12,521 bases of DNA from Chthoniobacter sp. (GTDB lineage Bacteria; Verrucomicrobiota; Verrucomicrobiia; Chthoniobacterales; Chthoniobacteraceae), in the NCBI GenBank assembly GCA_025351065.1, contig JANXWQ010000086.1, forward strand, positions 1-12,521, read 5' to 3'. Numbering within the stretch: the stretch's first letter is position 1; each line of letters starts with the position of its first letter. Positions 6,526-12,105 of this stretch are shown here, in pieces. The translations under genes and the position numbers were made by a program. The notes below the pieces were generated by a model, which had not been told where the DNA came from, ran no database searches, and was given only the letters and a program-made list of their open reading frames with translations.

Positions 6526-7608
6526 CTACTCAGCGCCGAGGACAAAGTCCGCGATTTGCAAGGCGGCGTCCGGCTTGGCGAGGCGCGCGATGTTTTGCTC
6601 CCACTGCCGCCACGCCGCAGCGTCGTGGGCGAAAAGGCTTTCGATCTTCGCGGCGAGCGCACCGGCGGTCGGGCAGAGCGCGCCGCATTCGTTTTCAAAA
6701 AGCAGCCGCGCGTTGCCCTCCTCCTGCCCCGGCACGACGTGGGTGATGAGCATGGGTGTGCCGGCGGCAATGCTCTCCTGCACGGTCGCGCCGCCGGCTT
6801 TGCCGATGAGCAGGTGGTGCGTCATCAGCAGCTCGGGCATGCGGTCGGTCCAGCCGTGGAGCGCGAGCGGGCGGCCGGCGGCGGCGGCTTCGAGGCGCCG
6901 GCGCAGGGCTTCGTCGCGGCCGTAAGTGACGGTGAGTTGCAGGCCGGGAATTTCGAGCAGCCGCGCGACGATACCGGGCGCTTGCTCGGGCGCGGCATTG
7001 ACCATGTAAAGGACGCGCGGCGGCGGCGGCGCGGCGCGTTCCGGGCGGTCGCGGGCGAAGCGCGGCGGCACCGGAAAGCCAAGGACGCGCAGTTTTTCCG
7101 GCGGCACGCCGGCGCGCTCCATGACGCGGGCGCTGGCCTCGTTCGGCACGAGAAAGGTGTCGCTCGGCGCACGATGCCAGACGGAATTGATGGTGATCGA
7201 GTCGGTGACGACGGTGTGAAAGGCGAACGGCCGCGTCGCGGCGTCCGGGTAGAGCTGGCGGATGAGGTAGGCGTAAAGCGGATAGACGGAGACCACGGCG
7301 ACGGGCCGTTTCTCCGCGATGACCGCCGCGAGGGCGCGCCGCAATTTGCCCAAAAACGGCAGCGTCAACGGCACGATAGGCAGCCGGTCGATGAGCGCGA
7401 AGATGGCCGCCCAGACGCGCGGGGCGCGGTTGATGAGCGCGATATAATCGCGCCGCGAACGCTCGTAAAAAGCGCCGCCGGTGAGGGCGAAAAGGTCGAG
7501 CACCTCGGCGTCGGCCCCGCGCTCGGCGAGGGCCGTGTGCAGGCCGCGCGCGGCGGCGTTGTGGCCCTCGCCGTAGCCAGCGGTGAGGAGCAGGACTTTC
7601 GGCGGCAT
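6526..7608 (-). CDS. GT28-type glycosyltransferase (MGDG synthase / diacylglycerol glucosyltransferase-like)
   Basis: A 360-residue cytoplasmic, probably membrane-associated GT-B enzyme. The N-terminal acceptor domain (about 1-180) begins MPPKVLLLTAGYGEGHNAAA, which carries the glycine/histidine loop of the MGDG-synthase/UgtP group. It continues with VYPLYAY and FHTVVTDSITINSVWHRAPS (about 130-149), the region that in relatives positions the lipid acceptor. The C-terminal donor domain has RVLYMVNAAP, LHGWTDRMPELLMTHHLLIGKAGGATVQESIA (about 250-280) and PGQEEGNA (293-300), which bind the sugar nucleotide. The likely role is transfer of a hexose to diacylglycerol, but sugar and lipid cannot be read from sequence. 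The ATG at 7608 is chosen over one 15 codons upstream because the conserved fold starts there. CTTGCC lies 33 bases upstream, and there is no Shine-Dalgarno site. Confidence 0.88.
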   Translation of the reverse strand: MPPKVLLLTAGYGEGHNAAARGLHTALAERGADAEVLDLFALTGGAFYERSRRDYIALINRAPRVWAAIFALIDRLPIVPLTLPFLGKLRRALAAVIAEKRPVAVVSVYPLYAYLIRQLYPDAATRPFAFHTVVTDSITINSVWHRAPSDTFLVPNEASARVMERAGVPPEKLRVLGFPVPPRFARDRPERAAPPPPRVLYMVNAAPEQAPGIVARLLEIPGLQLTVTYGRDEALRRRLEAAAAGRPLALHGWTDRMPELLMTHHLLIGKAGGATVQESIAAGTPMLITHVVPGQEEGNARLLFENECGALCPTAGALAAKIESLFAHDAAAWRQWEQNIARLAKPDAALQIADFVLGAE

Positions 7609-7641
7609 GGGTGCGGAGTGGAGCGGCGGGCGCGGGTGCTT

Positions 7642-7647
7642 GGCAAG
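7642..7647 (-). promoter_or_regulatory. CTTGCC element upstream of the glycosyltransferase gene
   Basis: CTTGCC within TCACTTGCCAAGC lies 33 bases before the ATG at 7608. The same word precedes the phosphotransacetylase gene at the same distance, and CTCGCC precedes the NIPSNAP gene at 32 bases. It is a candidate promoter or other upstream element. Assignment rests only on recurrence. Confidence 0.3.
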
Positions 7648-7714
7648 TGACAATCCTGCGCGCCCGGCGGCTTCCCGCGTTTGCCCACTCGACAGCGGCG
7701 GTGGCGCGCTCTAG

Positions 7715-7720
7715 CTTGCC
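7715..7720 (+). promoter_or_regulatory. CTTGCC element upstream of the prepilin gene
   Basis: CTTGCC lies 23 bases before the ATG at 7744 and is followed by pyrimidine-rich, SD-less sequence. It shares the core seen before several other starts in the window, but the spacing is about ten bases shorter here. Confidence 0.25.
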
Positions 7721-7743
7721 GCCGACTCTCCGCCCCACCACAA

Positions 7744-8448
7744 ATGAAAAAATCCGCCTTCACCCTCATCGAGCTCCTCGTCGTCATCACCGTCATCGCC
7801 ATCCTGGCCGGCATCGCCCTCCCGGTCTTTAGCAAGGTGATGGAAAGAAGCCGCGCCACGAGCTGCGCCAGCAATCTCAAGCAGCTCGGTCTCGGCGTAG
7901 CCGCCTACCTGAACGACAACGACGAGCAGATTTTCAAAGATCCGCCGGCGGACGCCGCGAACCCCTGGCCGAAGGTCTTGCAGGAAAAGTACGTGACGAA
8001 CTGGAAGGTCTTCAAAAGCCCCTTTGACAAGCGCGCGGACGACAAAGACGCCAACGCGCCGGTCAGCTACGGCATCAACAAGAACGTGCTCACGCAAACG
8101 AGCGGCGCGGGCAAATGGGACGGCAATTTCTCGAAGATTGAAGCCCCGTCCCAACTCATCCTGATGGCCCCCGTCATGACCTCCGATGCGTCGGTCCCGA
8201 CCTTTGATGCGAGCAACAAGGGCAGCATCAACGTGTCTCTGCCCCAGCCGTCGGGCGGCGGCAAAATCAAGCTCGGCACGCACAATGGCCGCTCGCAGAT
8301 CAACGTGCTTTATGCCGACAGCCATGTGGCCTCGATCAAGTATCTGTCCAACTCCACTTCCGACTCCGACGCCTTCTGCTACGTCACGGCGGAAAGCACC
8401 GGCTCTTTGAGCGGCATAATCGTGAAGTGGCAGCCGCGGAAGCCCTAA
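7744..8448 (+). CDS. Prepilin-like (type II secretion / type IV pilin-type) protein
   Basis: A 234-residue protein with a class III signal: MKKSA then FTLIELLVVITVIAILAGIA. Prepilin peptidase would cut between Ala5 and Phe6, leaving Phe as the methylated +1 residue and Glu10 at +5. The hydrophobic helix spans about 6-28, followed by the amphipathic SKVMERSRATSCASNLKQLGLGVAAYLND. The C-terminal region carries HNGRSQINVLYADSHV (180-195), a version of the H-x9-DG motif of these PVC proteins, with 11 residues instead of 9 and Ser replacing Gly. No pilus assembly genes are nearby. PVC genomes carry many such orphan proteins whose function is mostly unknown. The ATG at 7744 is fixed by the short leader. 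Confidence 0.93.
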   Translation: MKKSAFTLIELLVVITVIAILAGIALPVFSKVMERSRATSCASNLKQLGLGVAAYLNDNDEQIFKDPPADAANPWPKVLQEKYVTNWKVFKSPFDKRADDKDANAPVSYGINKNVLTQTSGAGKWDGNFSKIEAPSQLILMAPVMTSDASVPTFDASNKGSINVSLPQPSGGGKIKLGTHNGRSQINVLYADSHVASIKYLSNSTSDSDAFCYVTAESTGSLSGIIVKWQPRKP

Positions 8449-8465
8449 ACTACGGCTTTGACAAA

Positions 8466-8533
8466 TGCGGCGGCTGCAGAGGAAAGCTGCCAGCTTCCTC
8501 CGAGCCTAGGCGAGGCAGCTTAAAGCCGCCGCA
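8466..8533. terminator. Nested hairpin between convergent genes (candidate bidirectional terminator)
   Basis: TGCGGCGGCT (8466-8475) and AGCCGCCGCA (8524-8533) form a perfect 10-bp outer stem. Inside, GAGGAAAGCT (8479-8488) pairs with AGCTTCCTC (8492-8500) except for one bulged A, and GCTGCC (8486-8491) can instead pair with GGCAGC (8514-8519). The right arm overlaps the last codons of the leftward ligase gene. A further small stem GCCAC/GTGGC (8534-8538/8545-8549) followed by TATTTTAT could act on rightward transcripts. The position between converging genes suits termination. Confidence 0.5.
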
Positions 8534-9182
8534 GCCACGCCGCTGTGGCGTATTTTATAGCGGAAAGTTCGCGCGCAGCCGCGATGTCGCTGTCCGCGAG
8601 AGATCGCCCGAAAACCTTGCGGGCAAAAGCCGCCCCGAGCCGCACGCTAAAATCCACGGGCTGCGCCGCGCCCTGCACGCTGCCCTGGTGCAGGAGCCCT
8701 TCGCGCGTGCGCCGCTGCGCCGCGCCGGCGATCTTCCCGTCCGCGCCGAGCAGGTCGTAGCGCGCGGGATTTTCAAAGCACGCCTCCGAGATTTTCGCGC
8801 CCGCCGCCGCCGCCACACGCACCGCCTGCCCCTGCCCTGCGAGCAGCGTGGCGATGCGCTCGTGGATCGCACGGTACGACTCCGCTGCACCGGTGCGGAA
8901 GAACGCGCACCTGCGCGGCACGATGAGCGTGTAAGTCACATCCGCGCCGTGCGGGACGATGCCGCCGCCCGTCCAGCGGCGCACCATTTCGCGCCCCGGC
9001 CAGGCCGCCTCCGCGTCCGCCACTTTCCCGAAATACCCGAACGACACCGCGGGCCGCGCCCAGCGATAGACGCGCAGCAGCGGCCCCGCCGCGTGCCGGA
9101 GCAGCACCTCGTCGAGCGCCATGTTCAGCGCGGCATCGTGCGGCTCGGGGTCGGCCATCTCGGTCAGTTCGTCGAAAATCAT
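8520..9182 (-). CDS. Lipoyl/octanoyl ligase-family protein (LplA-like)
   Basis: A 220-residue protein of the biotin/lipoate protein ligase fold. It shows NMALDEVLL (20-28), RVYRWARPAVSFGYFGK (37-53), the substrate loop RRWTGGGIVPHGADVTYTL (68-86) and the catalytic-lysine segment DGKIAGAAQRRTREGLLHQGSV (148-169; Lys150). Enzymes of this group attach lipoate or octanoate to E2 and GcvH domains. The sequence lacks the extra C-terminal domain of long LplA, so it could be a ligase, an octanoyltransferase (LipM-like) or an amidotransferase. It is the last gene of the leftward operon, starting 10 bases after the folP stop. GGAGG at 9187-9191 is the only clear Shine-Dalgarno site found in the window. 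Confidence 0.85.
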   Translation of the reverse strand: MIFDELTEMADPEPHDAALNMALDEVLLRHAAGPLLRVYRWARPAVSFGYFGKVADAEAAWPGREMVRRWTGGGIVPHGADVTYTLIVPRRCAFFRTGAAESYRAIHERIATLLAGQGQAVRVAAAAGAKISEACFENPARYDLLGADGKIAGAAQRRTREGLLHQGSVQGAAQPVDFSVRLGAAFARKVFGRSLADSDIAAARELSAIKYATAAWLRRL

Positions 9183-9186
9183 CGCG

Positions 9187-9191
9187 CCTCC
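9187..9191 (-). promoter_or_regulatory. Shine-Dalgarno site of the lipoyl ligase-like gene
   Basis: GGAGG lies four bases before the ATG at 9182, overlapping the end of the folP-ligase gap. It is notable because the other gene starts here show no such site. Confidence 0.6.
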
Positions 9192-9192
9192 G

Positions 9193-10020
9193 TCACGCCA
9201 CGCCTTCCACCGCCGCGATCATCCGCACGGCCTGCGCCGCCGCGCGGACATGGTGAACGCGAAAAATCGCCGCGCTGCGCAGCATGCCCTGCACGATGCA
9301 GGCGACGGTGCCCGCGTCGCGCTCGGCGGGATTGGCGAGGCCGAGCACGTCGCCGATGACCGTTTTGCGCGAGACGGGCAGCAGGATCGGGCGCTCAAAT
9401 TTCGCGAGGCGATCCAGTTCGCGGTAGATGCGCAGGTTGTCCCCGCGCTGCTTCGCGAAGTCGATGCCGGGATCGAGGATGAGCGTGTCGCGCGACACAC
9501 CCGCGCGCTCGGCGAGGGCGATTTTTTCGGCGAAGAATTCGTCGAGCCGCGCCATCACGTCGTCGTAGCCGACGTGGGTGTGCGCGACCTTTGGCACGCC
9601 GACGCTGTGCATGATGAGCAGCGCCGCGCCCGTGTCCGCGCAGACGCGCGCGTTCTCGTCCGTGGGCAGCGCGCCGATGTCATTCAGGATGTGCCCGCCC
9701 GCCGCCAGCGCCGCGCGCGCGACGGCGGGACGCCAGGTGTTGATCGAGAGCAGCGCAGCGCTTTTCCACCGCTCGATGAAGCGAACCAACTGCGCCGCTT
9801 CCTCCTCCTCGCTGATCGGCCCACGGTTCGTCCGCGCGCTTTCCGCGCCGAGGTCGATGATGTCCGCACCGTCCGCGACCAGGCCGCGCGCCTTTGCCAG
9901 AGCGGCTTCCACGTCGGCGAGGCCGTCGCCGGAAAAGGAATCCGTGGAAAGATTCACGATGCCCATGACGAGCGGACGGCGCGGCCATTCGAGCGTCACG
10001 CCGCGAGCCACCAGCTTCAT
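9193..10020 (-). CDS. folP: Dihydropteroate synthase
   Basis: A 275-residue TIM-barrel protein of the pterin-binding family. DHPS joins 7,8-dihydropterin pyrophosphate to p-aminobenzoate in folate synthesis. Family landmarks run in order: GIVNLSTDSFSGDG (20-33), ADIIDLGAESARTNRG (52-67), LSINTWRP (91-98), ILNDIGAL (111-118), LLIMHSVGVPK (134-144), LILDPGIDFAKQRGDNL (180-196), ILLPVSRKTVIG (212-223) and the closing RVHHV (254-258). The first two signatures are unusual: the common NVTPDSFSDGG reads NLSTDSFSGDG, and GGESTRPG reads GAESARTNRG. The Asp-x-Phe-Ser, Asn, Lys (SRK) and RVH elements are kept. Its ATG overlaps the stop of the phosphatase gene by four bases. A minority alternative is a DHPS paralogue with another role. 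Confidence 0.9.
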   Translation of the reverse strand: MKLVARGVTLEWPRRPLVMGIVNLSTDSFSGDGLADVEAALAKARGLVADGADIIDLGAESARTNRGPISEEEEAAQLVRFIERWKSAALLSINTWRPAVARAALAAGGHILNDIGALPTDENARVCADTGAALLIMHSVGVPKVAHTHVGYDDVMARLDEFFAEKIALAERAGVSRDTLILDPGIDFAKQRGDNLRIYRELDRLAKFERPILLPVSRKTVIGDVLGLANPAERDAGTVACIVQGMLRSAAIFRVHHVRAAAQAVRMIAAVEGVA

Positions 10021-10820
10021 GGCAGCGGGACGAATGAAATCTCACGCCGCCGAAAGCGCACGCTCTGCGTGAAGCCCACGCCTTTCACCAGCGCCACCGC
10101 TTCGGCGAAACCCGCGCCGAGTTCCTCCACCGCGTGCGCGTCGGAATTGATGAGCAGCGGCGCCTGCGCCGCGTGCGCCAGTTCGAGAAACTCGCGCGCC
10201 GGGTACTGTTCGCGGCATTCCTTGCGCCAGCCCGCCGTGTTGATCTCGAAAGGCGTGTGCATCTCCGCGAGCGCGGCGACCGCGGGCTCGTAGAAGCGGC
10301 GCAGGTCGCCCGCCGGGCGATAGCCAAATTTTTTCGGCAGATCGGGATGCGCCATGAAATCGAACAGCCCGCTGCGCACCGCGCGCCCGTAGGTCTGCCA
10401 GTAGGCCGTCCAGATTTCCTCCACGCCGCCGTCGCGATAACGGGCCACATATTTCGGATGATCCACCTCCGCGCCGTCGGGCAGATAGTGGACGCTGCCG
10501 ATGAAATAATCCCACTCCGCCAGCCCGCGCAGCTCCTCGATCCAAGCCTCGCGCCCGTCGAGAAAATCGCACTCCAGCCCGAGCCGGATGGTGAGCTGCG
10601 GAAACTGCGCACGCGCCTTTTCCACCTCCGCGAAATAGCGCGGCAAATCCTCGCGCAGCATCCGCCAGTCATCGAAATGAGCGGGCATTGGGTTGTGGTC
10701 CGCGAAGCCGATTTCGCCGAGCCCCAGTTCCACCGCGCGCGCGGAAAACTCGACGGGCCAGCCGGTCGCGTGGTGGCAGAGCGGGGTGTGGACGTGGTAA
10801 TCGGCGAGCGCGGTGAACAT
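10017..10820 (-). CDS. hisJ: PHP-family histidinol-phosphatase-like hydrolase
   Basis: A 267-residue member of the PHP metal-dependent phosphoesterases, which removes phosphate from L-histidinol phosphate in histidine synthesis. Metal ligands expected for the family are visible: DYHVHT (7-12, His9 and His11), FADHN (39-43), GLECDF (81-86, Glu83), GSVHY (108-112, His111), FMAHPD (155-160, His158), EIN (192-194) and INSDAH (224-229, Asp227 and His229). The length is normal. It heads a leftward operon with folP, overlapping it by four bases (ATGA). The lack of neighbouring his genes leaves open that the phosphate substrate is something else. The inverted-repeat region lies directly upstream. Confidence 0.88.
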   Translation of the reverse strand: MFTALADYHVHTPLCHHATGWPVEFSARAVELGLGEIGFADHNPMPAHFDDWRMLREDLPRYFAEVEKARAQFPQLTIRLGLECDFLDGREAWIEELRGLAEWDYFIGSVHYLPDGAEVDHPKYVARYRDGGVEEIWTAYWQTYGRAVRSGLFDFMAHPDLPKKFGYRPAGDLRRFYEPAVAALAEMHTPFEINTAGWRKECREQYPAREFLELAHAAQAPLLINSDAHAVEELGAGFAEAVALVKGVGFTQSVRFRRREISFVPLP

Positions 10821-10834
10821 CGGGCAGATGTTTT

Positions 10835-10912
10835 AGACAGAATTAACAGAATTAACAGGATGTCCTCGGCCGCCAGCCGGTGATCATTTTGTTAATTCTG
10901 TCAATTCTGTCT
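10835..10912. repeat. Near-perfect 23-bp inverted repeat in a divergent intergenic region
   Basis: The left arm (10835-10857) reads AGAC, then AGAATTAAC twice, then A. The right arm (10890-10912) is its reverse complement with one mismatch (T·C at the third-base region of the inner repeat: AATTAAC against AATTGAC). The 32-base centre includes CATTTT and CGGCCGCC. Each arm is itself built of the 9-mer AGAATTAAC, and the AT-rich arms contrast sharply with the GC-rich surroundings. It lies between the starts of divergent genes, so it is not a terminator for either. It looks like a dispersed palindromic repeat, or a large operator or hairpin. Confidence 0.85.
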
Positions 10913-10935
10913 GATTCCCCCGCGCCCACTCTCCG

Positions 10936-10941
10936 CTTGCC
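10936..10941 (+). promoter_or_regulatory. CTTGCC element upstream of the phosphotransacetylase gene
   Basis: CTTGCC within TCCGCTTGCCGCACC lies 33 bases before the ATG at 10975, the same distance as the copy before the glycosyltransferase gene. The stretch between it and the start is pyrimidine-rich with no Shine-Dalgarno site. The role is inferred from recurrence only. Confidence 0.3.
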
Positions 10942-10974
10942 GCACCGCGCACGCGCCGCCACCTTTCCCGCCCC

Positions 10975-12012
10975 ATGAGATACATCGAAACCGTCTTTCA
11001 AAAACTGAAGCGGCATCCCAAGCGCATCGTTTTTCCAGAGGGCACCGAGCCGCGCGTGCTGCGCGCCGCCGCCCGCTTCGTCAAGCTGCAGCTTGGCGCG
11101 CCCGTCGTGCTGGGGAGCAAAAGCGAGATCGAAAAAGTGGCGCTCGCCGAGGACATCAGCCTCGACCACATCGGCATCGTCGATCCGCTCACGTCATCCG
11201 AACTGCCCGCCTTCATCAAGCGCTTGGAGAAGCTCAAACGCTACCACGACATTGGCCCGAAGCAGGCCGCTGACATCCTCGCGAATCCGAATTATTTCGG
11301 CGCGATGATGACGCAGTACGGGCTCGTCGATGGCCTCGTCACCGGCGCGCGCGAGACCGCCAGCAGTTCGCTGCGCCCGCTCATCCAGCTCATCAAACCG
11401 ATGCCGACGACCACGAGCATTTCGTCCTGCATGATGCTCGACCTTTCCAACAAACGCTACGGCGAGCGCGGCGTCATGTTCTTCGCCGACTGCGCCGTCA
11501 TCCCCGACCCGACGGTGGAGCAGCTCGCCGACATCGCCGTGCAGGCCGGCGCGGTCTGCCGCCAGATGACGGGCACCAAACCGCGGATCGCCATGCTGAG
11601 CTTTTCCACGAAAGGCAGCGCCGACCTGCCTTCGCCGCAAAAGGTCGCCGCGGCCACGGCCCTCGCGCGGCAGAAGGCCGAGGCGCAAATGCTGGAGATG
11701 GAAATCGACGGCGAACTCCAGGCCGACACCGCGCTGCTCACCGACCTCGCGCAAAAAAAAGCGCCGACGAGCCTCGTCGCCGGCAAGGCCAACGTCATGG
11801 TCTTCCCCGATCTGAACAGCGGCAACATCGGCGCGAAGCTCGTGCAGTATCTCGCCGGCGCGGAGACCTACGGCCAAATCCTCCTCGGCCTCACCAAGCC
11901 CTGCGCCGACCTCTCGCGCGGCGCGAGCGAGGACGACATTCTCGGCGTCGCCGCCATCATCGGCCTGCAAGCCATCGAATTTCGCAAGCTCTATCCGACC
12001 GATGCGGTCTAG
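10975..12012 (+). CDS. pta: Phosphate acetyltransferase (catalytic domain only)
   Basis: A 345-residue cytoplasmic enzyme of the phosphate acetyl/butyryltransferase family, interconverting acetyl-CoA and acetyl phosphate. Motifs are VFPEGTEPRVLRAA (19-32), YFGAMMTQYGLVDGLVTGA (107-125), MFFADCAVIPDPT (168-180), LSFSTKGSA (208-216), DGELQADTAL (245-254), VAGKANVMVFPDLNSGNIG (268-286) and LTKPCADLSRGA (306-317). These are typical of true Pta rather than butyryltransferase (inferred from DGELQAD and FPDLNSGN). The N-terminal P-loop/DRTGG part of long enzymes such as E. coli Pta is absent, and a BioD-like gene that could supply it follows downstream. The ATG at 10975 precedes the conserved fold by a normal distance. 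Confidence 0.93.
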   Translation: MRYIETVFQKLKRHPKRIVFPEGTEPRVLRAAARFVKLQLGAPVVLGSKSEIEKVALAEDISLDHIGIVDPLTSSELPAFIKRLEKLKRYHDIGPKQAADILANPNYFGAMMTQYGLVDGLVTGARETASSSLRPLIQLIKPMPTTTSISSCMMLDLSNKRYGERGVMFFADCAVIPDPTVEQLADIAVQAGAVCRQMTGTKPRIAMLSFSTKGSADLPSPQKVAAATALARQKAEAQMLEMEIDGELQADTALLTDLAQKKAPTSLVAGKANVMVFPDLNSGNIGAKLVQYLAGAETYGQILLGLTKPCADLSRGASEDDILGVAAIIGLQAIEFRKLYPTDAV

Positions 12013-12032
12013 CGCGAAACAATCCCAATCCC

Positions 12033-12080
12033 CCCGGAACCAAGCACCCGCGGCCCTCGCGCGGCCATCCGGGAGTTTTT
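12033..12080 (+). terminator. Likely intrinsic terminator after pta
   Basis: CCCGGA (12033-12038) pairs with TCCGGG (12068-12073), enclosing a second stem CCGCG/CGCGG (12048-12052/12060-12064) with a 7-base loop. AG and a T5 tract (12076-12080) follow. This is a two-part GC stem plus T-run, 21 bases after the pta stop. The tract runs into TTGCC just before the next gene, so the element may separate pta from the downstream start or merely attenuate. Confidence 0.5.
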
Positions 12081-12083
12081 GCC
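12079..12083 (+). promoter_or_regulatory. TTGCC element upstream of the BioD-like gene
   Basis: TTGCC (12079-12083, in GTTTTTGCCGATTG) lies 22 bases before the ATG at 12106. The spacing matches the copy before the prepilin gene (23 bases). It directly abuts the putative terminator T-tract. Confidence 0.25.
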
Positions 12084-12105
12084 GATTGTTTTTCCGCTAC
12101 ACCAC

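Noticed and set aside
6556..7650. 364-codon plus-strand open frame opposite the glycosyltransferase
   Set aside because: The composition is Gly/Arg/Asp/Val-rich, as expected from reading a GC-rich gene backwards, and the opposite strand has a complete GT-B signature set.
9121..10293. 390-codon plus-strand open frame opposite folP and hisJ
   Set aside because: It spans two overlapping conserved minus-strand genes and shows no recognisable domain.
10835..10912. CRISPR-like repeat reading of the AGAATTAAC copies
   Set aside because: The units are 9 bp and contiguous or inverted, there are no unique spacers of regular length, and no cas genes are present.
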